A stretch of 64,000 bases of DNA from assembly GCA_020747015.1 (NCBI GenBank), contig JAGTJM010000048.1, positions 62,001 to 126,000 on the forward strand. Reading direction: 5' to 3'. Of the stretch, positions 24,841 to 36,164 are shown piece by piece (the stretch's first letter is position 1; every line of letters begins with the position of its first letter). This DNA is from Pyrenochaeta sp. MPI-SDFR-AT-0127 (Eukaryota; Ascomycota; Dothideomycetes; Pleosporales; Cucurbitariaceae). The position numbers and the translations under genes were made by a program. A model generated the notes under the pieces. It searched no databases, was not told where the DNA came from, and saw only the letters and a list, made by a program, of their open reading frames with translations.

Positions 24841-26615
24841 ATGGCAACGAAGTTCAACGATAGTGTTACAACGCATGGCATGCAAATGCCAAAGGCAGTA
24901 ACAGGGAATATCCCAAAACCAATGGAGAATCTCATATCATACATTTCTGATGGTTGGACGGGCTGGCAAATTGTCCTCACGACCCTACTTGTCCTGGCGA
25001 CATACGATCAAGGTCAGAGAATCTACAAGCTTAATGATGGTCGTGTAACCAGACACTAATTCTATGTAAAGCCATGTACATCAAGCGAAAAGGGCCAATA
25101 GCCGGTCCTGCGTTCAAAATACCGTTCATAGGACCATTCATCCAAGCCTTACACCCCAAATTCGATTTGTATCTTGTTCAATGGGCTAGTGGACCGCTCA
25201 GCTGTGTATCTGTGTTCCATAAGCATGTATTCCCTTCGTCTCTGTATAGACTTTCCTAACGGCGTTGATTTTAGGTTTGTTGTCTTAGCTTCGGATCGAG
25301 ACATCGCACACAAAGTCTTCAAATCCCCTGGCTACGTCAAGCCATGCATCGTACCAATTGCAGAGGATATAATGGGCTCAAATGCTTGGATCTTCCTGCA
25401 AGGCAAAGCTCATGCTGAATACCGTAGAGGTTTGGCGGGATTGTTCACACCAAAGGCTCTCAGCACCTACCTGCCGGTTCAAGAGAAGGTATACAGCGAG
25501 TACTTTCGCAGGTTCATCAACACCACTCGGGAAAATGAAGATAAACCTACTAAGTTTATGGGCCTCTTCCGGGAGATCAATTGCGCTCTTTCTTGCCGCA
25601 CATTCTTTGGAGATTACATCTCTCAGGATGCTGTGAAGCGAATCGCAGACGACTTTTACTTGGTCACAGCTGCTCTGGAACTCGTCAACATACCGTTCTC
25701 CATGTATGTCCCGGGCACAAAACCATGGAAGGGAAAGCGAACGGCAGATGCAGTGCAAGTTGAATTTGCGAAGTGCGCTGCAGCGTGCAAGGCGAATATG
25801 GCCTCTGGCGGACAGCCTACATGCATCGTTGATCAATGGGTACTGCATATGATGGATTCTGAGAGATATCACGAACGGATTGCTGCCGGCGAGGAGCATG
25901 TGATAAAACCCACAAACCTCATCCGCAACTTTACAAACATTGAAATCGCGCAGACATTGTTTACATTCCTCTTCGCATCACAAGACGCTTCAAGCAGCGC
26001 GACAACATGGCTCTTTCAAGTTCTCGCCCAAAGGCCAGATGTTTTGGATCGCCTTCGAGAGGAGAACTTGTCTGTGCGTGGCGGCGAAGAACATCGCCCG
26101 TTTGACTTAACGATGTATGAGTCTATGACGTACACCAACGCAGTGGTCAAAGAACTTCTTCGTCATCGCCCACCAGTCATTTTTGTACCGTACGTTGCCA
26201 CGAAGGCATTTCCCGTCACGCCAAACTACACCGTCCCCAAGGGTGCTATGATTGTACCTTCATGCTATCCCGCTCTGCACGACCCAGTGGCTTACGCTAG
26301 CCCCGACAATTTTGACCCAGATCGCTGGATCACGGGAGATGCAGAGTCAAAAACGAGGAATTGGCTTGTATTTGGTGCTGGTGCACATGATTGCTTGGCA
26401 AGAAAGTATGTGCCGTTAACGATGGCGCACATGATTGGAAAGGCGGCGCTAGAGCTTGACTGGGAGCACCATGCGACAGAGAGATCGGAGGAGATACGGG
26501 TATTTGCTACGTTATTCCCCATGGTATGTTCATATGACTGTCAATGTTGGAGTATGAGTAACGCTAATTTGAAGGCCAGGATGAGTGTCCGCTCACTTTT
26601 AGGGATCGATCTTGA
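24841..26615 (+). CDS. CYP61: CYP61 family cytochrome P450 (sterol C-22 desaturase type, ERG5-like)
   Basis: Four exons (24841-25012, 25072-25222, 25275-26523, 26580-26615) give 535 residues. A membrane anchor lies near residues 40-55 (WQIVLTTLLVLATY). Family marks are KIPFIGPFIQ, CVSVFHK-FVVLAS, I-helix LFTFLFASQDASSSATTW, K-helix ELLRHRPP, and the C-terminus VFATLFPM-DECPLTF. ERG5 enzymes introduce the C-22 double bond of ergosterol in the ER. Two oddities: intron 2 needs a GC donor (25223-25274) to keep frame and the FHKFVV motif, and the heme loop reads FGAGAHDCLAR, with Ala where the usual P450 signature has Gly two residues after the Cys ligand. That suggests a diverged copy; a main ERG5 elsewhere in the genome is expected but not visible. 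Confidence 0.9.
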
Positions 26616-26953
26616 GTATGTACAATCCAGGACCTCTCTGCACGCTCCACCAAGTGGTTCTTTTTCTTTTTTGACCCAATATAATAGTAACTTTACGTGA
26701 AGATTCGTCATAAGTCGTTCAATGACCATGCAGCATATTAGTCAGATCTACAGTCAACTCTATAGTCTGTGAGGATTTCACGCAAGTATTTGTGAGCCAA
26801 ACGGTTTGCGTCCCCACCCACGGTCGAATAAATACTGCTCCCCTATGCTTTTTACTTTCATTAGCTTCAATAGATATACTAATTGCGAACTTGTAACACT
26901 TTGAGCACCATCCACGAACACCAGGCACACACTTCGAACTCTGGAAATTAAAA
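26616..26953. other. Short intergenic region
   Basis: 338 bases between the P450 and the next plus-strand frame. Nothing distinct was seen. Confidence 0.4.
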
Positions 26954-27994
26954 ATGTGTATACGATATACAAACTGCTGGTACTACTGTAGCCCTGACTG
27001 CGCTCATAAGATTGAGCCACCAGTCTGGGCAACGCACTGTAAACATTCGGGAAAAGATAGCCTCTGGCATGAAGGGCCAGAAAACTGTCCGTCACTCGAA
27101 GAGGATCACTCGAGAAAGGATTTTGGCCACATGGAACGCTCCAGTGCACGCAATGTCGCCGACACCGAAGGCCCTCTGCATTCTGGCGCAGTTAATATAA
27201 CGGCGAGCCTCCACGGTATGTGGCGTGGTGTACGGAATTCAGGTGACAACAGCAACGCCAATGAAAGCTACAATAGGTCCCATCAAGACGAGGCAGTGAA
27301 TACCTGGAAGCAAAACCCGAGTCTCTATGAGCTGTCTCCAGGCATGGATCTGGAAACTATGACCAAGTCAGATTGGCGGAAGTATTCCATTAACATTTTT
27401 GATCCTTGGGCAGATGTGGGCCTTGGCGCCGCATATGCAGCAGATCCTGAGAGCTGGGGGGGCTTACCAGAACATATAAGGACCAGAAGAAAAAGATCTG
27501 CCAAGCCTGGACATGACGACGTTGAGCGTGGTCGGAAGCCTGATGAACAAAAGGGCTCGGATTCTGTTGATCCGTCCCGAAACCTTCCCCCAGTATACTT
27601 ACTTCTCGGCGCAGGAAGGGATCCTAATTACGAGGCTTTGGGCTTCGCGTTCAAAGACGTCTCCACACGAAGTCTCCCTGGATGCGATGCTCTGGTATCA
27701 GGTTACGACGCGCCAACAGTAGGGGATCGACCGGGATACAATGCTCCAGGATCAGCTTACACCGTGCCAGCGGGTGGCCATGATCCGTCGAACGAATCTC
27801 TAGCACCGCCATACAGGATGATTCCAGCTTCAGATCCGGCAAGCCCCTTTCATGTCGACAATGCTGGCGCAGCCTCAGGCGGCCAACCTGCTTCGCTGGC
27901 CTCGGCAAGTAGTTCGCTTCCCGCACCACAGCCTGGACGCGCTTTGTACACCTGGTGGCCGCCTGCGTATGACAAAAGTCCCAGCCCAAGTTAG
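26954..27994 (+). CDS. Hypothetical protein with Cys/His-rich N-terminus (346 aa)
   Basis: One uninterrupted 346-codon frame. The first 50 residues hold spaced cysteines and histidines (MCIRYTNCWYYCSPDCAHK, then HCKH and NCPSLEEDH), which may bind zinc, as seen in many small unnamed Pezizomycotina proteins. The centre is charged and polar (WRKYSINIFDPWADVG). The C-terminal third is Pro/Gly/Ala/Ser-rich with loose repeats of the kind GYDAP, GYNAP and GHDPS, and looks disordered. No membrane helix or signal peptide. I do not recognise the family and give no function. The length of the open frame and non-random composition are the main reasons to call it. Confidence 0.55.
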   Translation: MCIRYTNCWYYCSPDCAHKIEPPVWATHCKHSGKDSLWHEGPENCPSLEEDHSRKDFGHMERSSARNVADTEGPLHSGAVNITASLHGMWRGVRNSGDNSNANESYNRSHQDEAVNTWKQNPSLYELSPGMDLETMTKSDWRKYSINIFDPWADVGLGAAYAADPESWGGLPEHIRTRRKRSAKPGHDDVERGRKPDEQKGSDSVDPSRNLPPVYLLLGAGRDPNYEALGFAFKDVSTRSLPGCDALVSGYDAPTVGDRPGYNAPGSAYTVPAGGHDPSNESLAPPYRMIPASDPASPFHVDNAGAASGGQPASLASASSSLPAPQPGRALYTWWPPAYDKSPSPS

Positions 27995-28751
27995 TATGTA
28001 AGGCTACCGATGAGCCACACACAGGGATTGACTGCCAGTTTCTTCATAGTCGGGGTGCCGGGAGGGCAGTGGGGATAAGTTCGACAGAGTGGGCTGTGCT
28101 GTAAAGTTGATTTTGAAATAATTGAGACATTACAATCCCATTGCTATGCTGAGCCCATTCAAGACGGCGAAAATAAAAACATTTCTGCTGGTCTGTGTGA
28201 CAGTGCAAATTAGAATGTCACTTTACACACTGCTTCTTATTCAACTCTTTTTCTCATTCCATTCTTTTCTTTTCGAGCGTTATCATTTCCTCACATACTA
28301 CATCACGTGCATTCCGATACCATCTTTACAATTCCCATTCAACCTAGGTTTTCATCCGAGTTTGTGTAATTGAAAATCTGAGGGAATGGCTTCGCCAAAA
28401 GAACCTCCTTGTCAGAATGAACGAAATTAATAAGGAATTGTCTGCAATAGAGATATTCTCTTGATTGAATAGAGACTTGAGCGAGAAAAGGCTGATGGGG
28501 AGTCATCCTGGCACTTCCTTATGCGCTAATAGGTTGATCTCCATGGGGACTATGGTGCTTGGAAATCATTATTCCATAGGTATGATATGGATATAAGCGA
28601 TATTTGAGTTGGTGAACGCTCCCTTATTGGGAAACTTCCTTGATCTGATTCAACACAAGATAAAGAAATTTTGAAACAATCTTAATATTCTTGGGTATCA
28701 ACGTTGCATCTTGCATCTACTTGTAGCATTCCCTCATGCCTGGATTTTAAA
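27995..28751. other. Intergenic, convergent gene ends
   Basis: 757 AT-rich bases between the 3' ends of convergent genes. One 83-codon frame (28122-28373) is hydrophobic but of low complexity; I do not call it. Confidence 0.45.
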
Positions 28752-29464
28752 TCACGCTTTCTTCCCCAATCCTGCCAATGTCCTACGCGTCCCCTCGACA
28801 ATCAATCCGTGCTCAACGCTATGGATCCTAGTCTCTAGGTCATCCAAGCTCTCGCCTTCTTTTAATTCCACTTCGGCGGTGACAATCGCCGCGCCGGCAT
28901 CCACCTCTGCAATAACTTCATGAATCATCACGCCCGTCCTCTTCAACCCCTCCTTCCTCCCCGCCTCCCATGCACGCTCTATCGCGCCCGCGCCAGCGAA
29001 CTCGCCCGGCAGTGCGGGGTGCAGGTTTATTATTTTGGTGCCTGCGCTCGCGATGGGAGAGAGGAAGGATGAAGTGACAATGTGCATCCATCCCGCACAG
29101 ACAATCAGATCCGGGCGCGGTTGTAGGTCTAGTATTAATTTTGCGAGATCGGCGTCGTATTCTGTTCGTGCGCGGTCCGTGTCTTCGGGGTGCTTCTTCT
29201 TGTACGGCACCAGGTTGTGGTAGCTCGTTGGTATTGAGGCGTTGGCGGCGCGGGTCAGGCCGTATGCTGCTTTGCGACTGTGGAGCATAGTCAGTCGCTG
29301 AAAAGAAACAGGATCGGGAGAGTGAAGAGGACGACGTACTTTGATATGACATGGGTTATGCGTGCGTTGGGGAGCGTGCCAGAGGCGCAAGCGTCGATGA
29401 GGGCTTGTAAGTTTGAGCCGTTGCCGGATATGAGGACGGTGAGATTGAATTGGCGGTCTGCCAT
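28752..29464 (-). CDS. ADE8: Phosphoribosylglycinamide formyltransferase (GAR transformylase)
   Basis: Two exons (29464-29340, 29277-28752) give 216 residues, the usual length of the monofunctional enzyme. It transfers a formyl group from 10-formyl-tetrahydrofolate to GAR in de novo purine synthesis. Seen: the N-terminal phosphate loop VLISGNGSNLQALIDA; the exon junction restoring HVIS-N-RKAAYGL; folate-site and catalytic elements INLHPALPG (Asn and His) and the Asp in AEVDAGAAIV. The 62-nt intron has a GTACGT donor. Without the first exon the frame would lack the GAR-binding loop, so Met 29464 is well supported. A cytosolic housekeeping gene. Confidence 0.93.
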
Positions 29465-29821
29465 TGCTGCAAAGATTGACGGCTTGAGAAGCTTGAAAAC
29501 AAAGGTAGTGTTTTGAGGGATTGGATTGAGGTGAATCTTGAAGCTCCCAAAATTTTGGAACGTGGGGTAACGTTACGGTAACCCCGCCATGTTCGGAGTT
29601 AACCACGGTGCTTCACTCCTTCACGGTCAGAGTTGTAGGAAATTCGTTGATTGGGTATCCCGCTCGAACTACTTGTACAATGAGTCGCTGCGACTGTTCC
29701 CACATTGACTCTCTGGGCGGCTTCTAAATGCTTTTGCAATTGCTACGCAGCATTCACGAAATGACCATAGGCAACCAGCCCTCACTGAAAACGCCATATA
29801 CGCCCTGATAAGTCTCTGCTC
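29465..29821. other. Short intergenic region
   Basis: 357 bases between HAT1 and the GAR transformylase gene, both on the minus strand. It should contain the HAT1 3' UTR and the downstream gene's promoter. Confidence 0.45.
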
Positions 29822-31528
29822 TCATGCCCTAGCCCTCTTCGAACTGGCCACCGAACCCTCATCCATGTCTTCCCACTCGTCATCCTCGTCCTCGACTATG
29901 GCCCTCTTGCGCTTGCTACGGCTCTTGGCTCCATTAGCGGAGGATGCTTCGCCGGCAGCCCACTTCAAGCGCCTCTCGATTCCTTCAAGGCGCTCCTCAA
30001 ACTCCTCCTGCTGGCTGTCAACTGCTGACTCTAGTTTTGCAACTTTCTCGGCTGCATCCTCCATCTGGTCAAGCGCGTCCGCATTTTGGCTGTATATACG
30101 GTGCTTCAGGGCTAGTCTCCAGAAATAGTACTTCCGATCATTCTCGTTGCTTGACTTCGCCTTCCGTGTGATACGCGCTCTGTTTCGGTGGTTTGGAGGA
30201 ATAGTAGAGAGGAGATGGAGCTCTACCATTCGATAAAACTGCCTCGTGACAATCTTGGCCTCATGTCGGAGTTCCTCAAGATCGCTTCCGTTTCCGAGAA
30301 TCTGATTTCTGGGGATCGGGGAGTCCTTCCTCAGTGACTCTGGTGGGAGGTTGGAAGCAAGCGAGAGAGATTGGAAGGCGGGAAGTGTTCGAAGGTAAGT
30401 GATGTCGCTGTAGTCGCGCATAGCATCGAAGTCCTCGCTCGGATCTTCAAGAGGAATCTCGTAGATGAAGGGTTTATTTACTAGATCCTTGAAGATGGTA
30501 TCGTACAGGCGGCTACCAAGCGACTGGCCCTGGTATGGTGGTAGAATCAGAAATTGTGATATCCGCTCTCTTGAAGGGGTTTCCAGGCGATTGATCTTTT
30601 CGTTGAATACAAAAGTCTCGGGATCTTGTGTTAGGCGAGGAGGCGTATATTTTCCAGAGTCTCCGTTTGTGCTGTCTGGTGGTGATGGCAAGTGTTTTGT
30701 AGCGCGCGCGATCTCGAATGTGGGGAAGATCCAGCAGCGGTATGAGGTGGAAAAGCCAGCGAGCGTGTATGGAGAGACTGTTGAGTCTTGCAGAGGGGTG
30801 ACCTCATACAATAGGTAAAGCGACCAGCGATCGAAAGTGTCCTCGTCATCAAGTCCCTCTGTGGTGGCACCTTCGATGAAGAGCAGCACCAGTATCTTCA
30901 TGTTGTTCCATATCTGCCTCGCGGCTGGATCGGTCATGGACGCCTTCCATATCTCGTACTGCTTCTCGTGTAGTGTGAAGTGGTGCAAGCGTTCTGCTGG
31001 CGGCTTCCAGTCTTTCGACGTCGCTGCTACAGGGTCGTCGATGGATTCGGGCAGGAATTTCCGGAAAAGCTCCGGAGACAGGTCCACCTGGGTCAGATCC
31101 GGCGAGATTTTCTTTAGGTCGAGCTCTTGGTCAAATTGTATTTTTAGTTGCGGCTTGAGGTCGTTGGCGCGGAAGTCGAGATCGATACGGGGATTCTTGT
31201 AGCCGGCAATTGTTTCTTGCTCGTCGATGACAGTGTAGGTGAAGCTTGGGTTGAAGGAATCGTCGAGGATGCGCTCAGGTGCGTTTGAGTCGTCGGTAGT
31301 GCGGTATAGGTTGATGTAGAAGCACTCGTTTGAGTTGGTAACCCCTTTGGGATATCAGCATTTCAGTCTCATGAATATGTGTGCTTCAATCATGCAAGAA
31401 TCTGGCTATTTTCACATGCCATTACAGCTGTTGTATGGCAAGCGCATAGATAGAGCACTGAAGGCGTCCAGAGGAGGGCGCAATGATGATCGCATCTGGG
31501 ACTTACAGTCTTCGAGATCAAGCTCCAT
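29822..31528 (-). CDS. HAT1: Histone acetyltransferase type B catalytic subunit HAT1
   Basis: Two exons (31528-31507, 31344-29822) give 514 residues. HAT1 acetylates newly made histone H4 at Lys5/Lys12 before chromatin assembly. The tiny first exon (7 codons plus 1 nt, MELDLED) joins through a 162-nt intron to W-VTNSNECFYINLYR, the start of the HAT1 N-terminal domain. The GNAT core follows with ISQFLILPPYQGQSLGSRLY, the acetyl-CoA loop. The C-terminus has a coiled-coil-like stretch (KVAKLESAVDSQQEEFEERLEGIERRLK) and a bipartite basic nuclear signal (KSRSKRKR). The frame is open upstream of Met 31087, so a start there would wrongly remove about 90 conserved residues. Confidence 0.93.
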
Positions 31529-31966
31529 GGCTGCAGATATGGCGTCGCTGCGCAGTGCTCAGTCGTCTCCAGGGCAGGCCGTAGCACGAGAAGATGTTGG
31601 GGATGGGCGGGCTTGCGGGCCTGCGGAGTCTGCGTCGCGAAGGGTGAAGTTCAGGCAGCCTAGCGCGCCGGAACGCGTTTTAGCGCTCCCTTAGCTCAGC
31701 CCTATCCAATCCCCCCCTGCGCCGTGGGAAACAAAACGAACCAAGACTCGAGGAAAGTTGCGGCGGACTTTGTCGACTGCACTGCTCCCAGCCCAACACC
31801 ACCACTTCCCACCACCACCACCACATCCACCCTGCGATCATTCTCGGCGATAAGTAGAGGCATGGACTGCTTCGAATGAAGCCTTGCTGCCTTTTCTCTG
31901 TTTTGCATCACCAGGCGCATTTCTTCTTTGTCCAGTCTTAAAGGGTCACAGCACACACGACTCAAC
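31529..31966. promoter_or_regulatory. Divergent promoter region, HAT1 / ZIP transporter
   Basis: 438 bases between two divergently transcribed, well-supported genes. It includes a CCACCA-type repeat tract near 31799-31830. No specific factor site is claimed. Confidence 0.5.
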
Positions 31967-33439
31967 ATGTGGGACGGCCTTTTTATGCTGCTCGCCCTGA
32001 GCACAATAATGGGCGTTGCGTATGTCGTCTCCTCCTCGTCCACGGCGGTTAATGGCAGACACAAATGGTAGCTAACGCTCTCAGCTCCTTCCTCGCTGGC
32101 ATCCTCCCGCTCTCCTTTAATCTCTCCTCGCGCCAACTCCGCATCATCACCCTCCTCGGCACCGGCGTGCTGGTGGGGACTTCACTCATTGTCATTATAC
32201 CTGAGGGCATTGAGACTATGTACAGCGCAGGGAGCAAGTCGCACGCACCTAGCACGCGAAACATCCAGCCCTCGGTCCCTTCGCTGTCTGGCCTACAAAA
32301 CGGTGTCAAGCACCCCGCCGAGTTCCCATCATGGAAGAGGTCAGAGGCAGTAGACTCCAGCATCTTCTCTAGTGGTGCAACCAAGGCTCCAATTGGCGAC
32401 ATCACCGCCGACAAGCTCCCTGTCGACATCCAGGTCAAGAAGACCAAGGATAGCAAGGACAAGGAAAAGGAAAAGCTCGAAGAAGCGCATCCACAAAAGG
32501 GGGGTGACGATGACTCGACAGAAGGCCACAAGGAAGGGCATACGCGTGTGCATGCTCCAGAAGATGATGAGGACGGCCACGGTCACACTGCAGATGGACA
32601 CGATGATGGGGCCAGCCCCCATGCATACATTGGCGTCGCATTGATTCTAGGATACATTCTCATGTTCCTAGTTGACCACCTACCAGAAACGCTTGCCTCA
32701 GCAAAACCAAAGTACCAGCCTATGCACATCTCACTATCGAATCTGCACAGAGGGCCACATAACTCCTCTTCTTTGAGCCTCAACGGAATGGGAGGCGTAA
32801 GCCAAGCAGTAACACCACTGGCAACCCCAGGACTTCCGCCATCGTCGTCCAAGAAGACTCCAGCAGCGACCATCGGACTCGTTGTTCACGCCTGCGCAGA
32901 CGGAATCGCGTTGGGCGCTTCTTCTACAGCACCATCGACTTCCCTGTCCTTGGTAATCTTTTTTGCAATTATGCTCCACAAAGCTCCCGCTGCGTTTGGG
33001 CTCACTTCAGTCCTCTTGAAGCAAGGTCTATCAAAGCGGAGGGCGCGGACACACCTGGCATTCTTCAGCTTAGCAGCTCCAGTAGGCGCTCTTGTAACAT
33101 GGGCCATTGTTCACATGTTTGGGCGCAACCGACTTGGTGGAGACGATGGCTTGACCTGGACCACAGGCTGGGTATTGTGCTTCTCTGGAGGAACTTTCCT
33201 GTGAGTGCCGATTTCGAAACCCTCTAGGGACAGTAACTAACTCTACCAGCTACGTTGCTATGCACTCCATGTCCGAAGCCACCTCGTCGCACTCGCATGA
33301 TGATCCAACCGCTAATGGTTACATGGATGCCTACCCGGGCACCGACAGTCTCTCCAAGACTGACATCGCTATCGTCATGTTCGGCATGCTTTTGCCTCTG
33401 GTTACGCAAGTAGGGCATGCCCACTCGCATGGCCATTGA
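31967..33439 (+). CDS. ZIP family metal transporter (SLC39A9/ATX2-like)
   Basis: Three exons (31967-32019, 32085-33200, 33250-33439) give 452 residues. TM1 is rebuilt across the first intron (STIMGVA-SFLAGILPLSFNL). Then come LITLLGTGVLVGTSLIVIIPEG-like TM2, a long variable loop rich in His and Asp (GHGHTADGHDDG), and the ZIP metal-site helix VVHACADGIALGAS followed by FFAIMLHKAPAAFGL. The last exon adds YVAMHSMSEA and a final helix ending in HAHSHGH. Overall layout fits the ZIP9/ATX2 branch, which moves Zn or Mn across Golgi-type membranes. Without exons 1 and 3 the outer helices would be missing. Confidence 0.92.
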
Positions 33440-34460
33440 ACTGAGATCGCATATCACGGCGTCGAGACCGGTCTTGCGCCGGCATTTATGATGCAGCTCA
33501 AGGGCTGTTGACTGGGTAATGCGCTTCTTGAATGATACCAAACTTTTCATCATAGGATATTTGAAATATGATCTTGTACTAGTAATCTTCAGTTCTTGGT
33601 GACTGAATCATACGCATGCCAACTGGTTGGAAACACCAACGCCGGATAATCAACTCAACATGATTAATAGAGTCAGCAATTAAACAAGTCTTGCTCTCAA
33701 GCTGTCCCTCCATTGAAGATTTGTATTGAGCAGATAGGCATATAAGATGCATATGCTGTGACGTAAATTTTCAGGTTCAGCGGATGTGTATAACTGCAAG
33801 GATATTCCATACTGCAGGATTCTCGGCTAACAAATCCTCCGGTATACTAAGACATGCCGCCGTAATTACCGCAAATCATATCTAGTGTATTCCCTTAGTT
33901 GCAAATCCTCCCGGTGACATCGTATCAGTTTTACTGAAAGTAGAGGTGCTTCTTCGTCGAAACATGGGTGCAAAGGAACATGGGTTGTTACTTCTGTGAT
34001 ACCAAAGCGTTCGTTCGCCGCATTACGAAGCAAAGCTCGGATTCAATACCTCGGTGTCATAGTGAAAGGTCACTAGCAGCAAGTGAGTGGTGTTGTATGT
34101 AAGGGATGCATTCCTGCCTGTTGTAATGTAAATAAACAAAATATACTGATGCCTGCCTAGTTCGTTTTGGTCAGTCAGAATTAAAATGCCATAGGCCGTA
34201 GACACAAACGAGGATAAACGGGACAAGATGAAAATAAAAAGAATTCTGCGAGACGCATTCGAATTTCAAATAGAATCTCCGGACAGAACATTGAGTATTC
34301 ATCTTACTGAGCTTCTCCGGGGCTTCGTGCTGAACCCTCAATCTTGCTGAGACAGTTCACGTGCAGTAAAACTTGATGAATAAGGTCTGTAACTCTGCTT
34401 TCCCCCACAATGTGGGTGCAAAAGACGTTGGAAACGATATCATGGGCGTCATGCTCCGCT
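33440..34460. other. Intergenic, convergent gene ends
   Basis: About 1 kb, AT-rich, between convergent 3' ends. No supported gene; the minus-strand frame 34226-34023 (67 codons) shows no family. Confidence 0.45.
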
Positions 34461-35818
34461 TTACATCTTTGTATGCTCCCTCTCTTGTATAGATTTTAAA
34501 AGTTCTACCAAGGCGGCCTCGTCCTCCGCGTCGCACTGCGGAAAATACACAGACGTTGGTTGCATCGAACCGCCTAGTTTGAACATGTGTTCTGTTTCTG
34601 AGCAACGCTTACCCATACCAATCCATTAACTGGGCCAATGCCGCAGTCAAACATGTAGTACCTGCTATTTGGCAGCACAGGCAAAAGGTTATATCGCTCA
34701 TCGAACGCCGTGCCCGTGTCCCAGTCCCCTAAGCCGATAGCGAAATGGCGCAATCGTAGCAAGCCAACACGAAATCGCTCAAATAGAAGATACCAGCGAA
34801 GATCAATGGTTTTAAATAAGCGGCCGAAGTCGCACATGGTACCAGAAATGAGATCTGATGCAGAACAAAGGCCAGGAAAGTTGGCATCAGCTGCGTCATT
34901 CCAAATTGTGAGGGCCGTTACAATAGGACAATCGTCGAGTATTAGCTCCTCCAATGTAGGCCTGTGTGAGAGGACCCAGTCTACTTGCCATTCGTGTGCG
35001 ATGGTGAACTTGCCCAAAGAAAGTGACTTCAGGTAGGGAAATGCAGGAACCTGGCGGAAATCGACTAAGGGCCACACGCCCCAAAAGCACTCGGTTCCAT
35101 ACAAAGTCAGGCATGTGAGCTGATTTGTGAGTAGTTTGAGCCATGTATCTGGACGATCTCTCCGAAAGCCTTGATGACACGAAGAATCCAAGATGCTATA
35201 TTCAGGGACGTCTTGATCATGTTCAGTAGTGATCTGCAAATGTAGCTTTGACAGCTCGTTCCGCACAGCCTTGAAATCTTCCGATTCGAACACACTCTTG
35301 TCCATGTAATCTTGCAAGTTCTTGATCGTTAAGCTCTTCACTTTTTCGTCCTGTCTCAACGCCGTAAACAGGAATTCAAGCACCTCGTTGCGAAAAGAGA
35401 TTGTTTCAGCAATATTCGTGTTCAGCGCATGTCCTGGTTGGCCAACAGGATCCGCAAAGGCGCATTCGCGGGCAAACTTTACCTCTACCTCTTCGAGATT
35501 CAAAAACTCGCAGAGAGCTAGGGCTTCACCGAAACCTTCCAGGACTTGAGCTTCATCTTGGTCACCGCCGATGTGCTCCGGGTCGTCTGACGTGTTGATG
35601 ATAACGCGACGGACGAGAGAATTAAAGGCTGATTGAAGCACATTAGTGAATACGTCCACGCTTCCATCGGCGTTGTTGAGAACCAGGACGCGGAAGAGTG
35701 TTTCGGCTGCGAGCAGTCCAAGCCCTTTGTTGACCTGACGAACGGCTTTGAGAGTCGTCAGATCATCATGGAGGAATTCGAGGCAATGACGGCGTAGCGC
35801 AATGGGAAGTTGCAGCAT
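34461..35818 (-). CDS. F-box-like protein
   Basis: Two exons (35818-34613, 34535-34461) give 426 residues. The N-terminus MLQLPIALRRHCLEFL..LTTLKAVRQVNKGLGLLAAETLFR is a fungal F-box-type helix bundle. The middle has Leu-rich segments (LTCLTLYGTECFWG, LKSLSLGKF, LEELILDDCPI) of the sort that hold substrates. The first exon runs into a GTAAGC donor; splicing 77 nt adds a 25-codon acidic C-terminal exon (CDAEDEAALVELLKSIQ...), an ending common in this family. Reading through the donor instead adds an unrelated short tail that stops at 34574. Start chosen at the F-box; Met 35866 is in frame with a hydrophobic extension. A substrate receptor role is inferred only. Confidence 0.75.
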
Positions 35819-36164
35819 CTTATGTATCGAGAGGCGAGGGATTATGAGGGGAATTAGGAGAAGCACGACAGTAAACTCGTACCTGCACTAGCGCCTACTC
35901 TGTGTGGACAGACTTCAAGCCAAAGGTGCCATAAAAGGGCGGCACTGAATAGACTGAAGGCCAAGTCGAGCGCTAACACAAAATATAACAAGCAGCAAGC
36001 ATTGGCGTTATTAGATGAATTCTCCCGCTTAGATATTCGACATGTAGACTAGTCGCTTCCCGCTTGGCACTGACAGCCATGGCTGAGCAAGGCAACAGCC
36101 CTCAATTGGAGGGTCGATCGAAACTACAAATTGAAGACCATTACGAAACAAGAGCGAAGCAATT
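35819..36164. other. Divergent intergenic region between two F-box-like genes
   Basis: 346 bases, likely a shared promoter region. No specific site is claimed. Confidence 0.45.
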
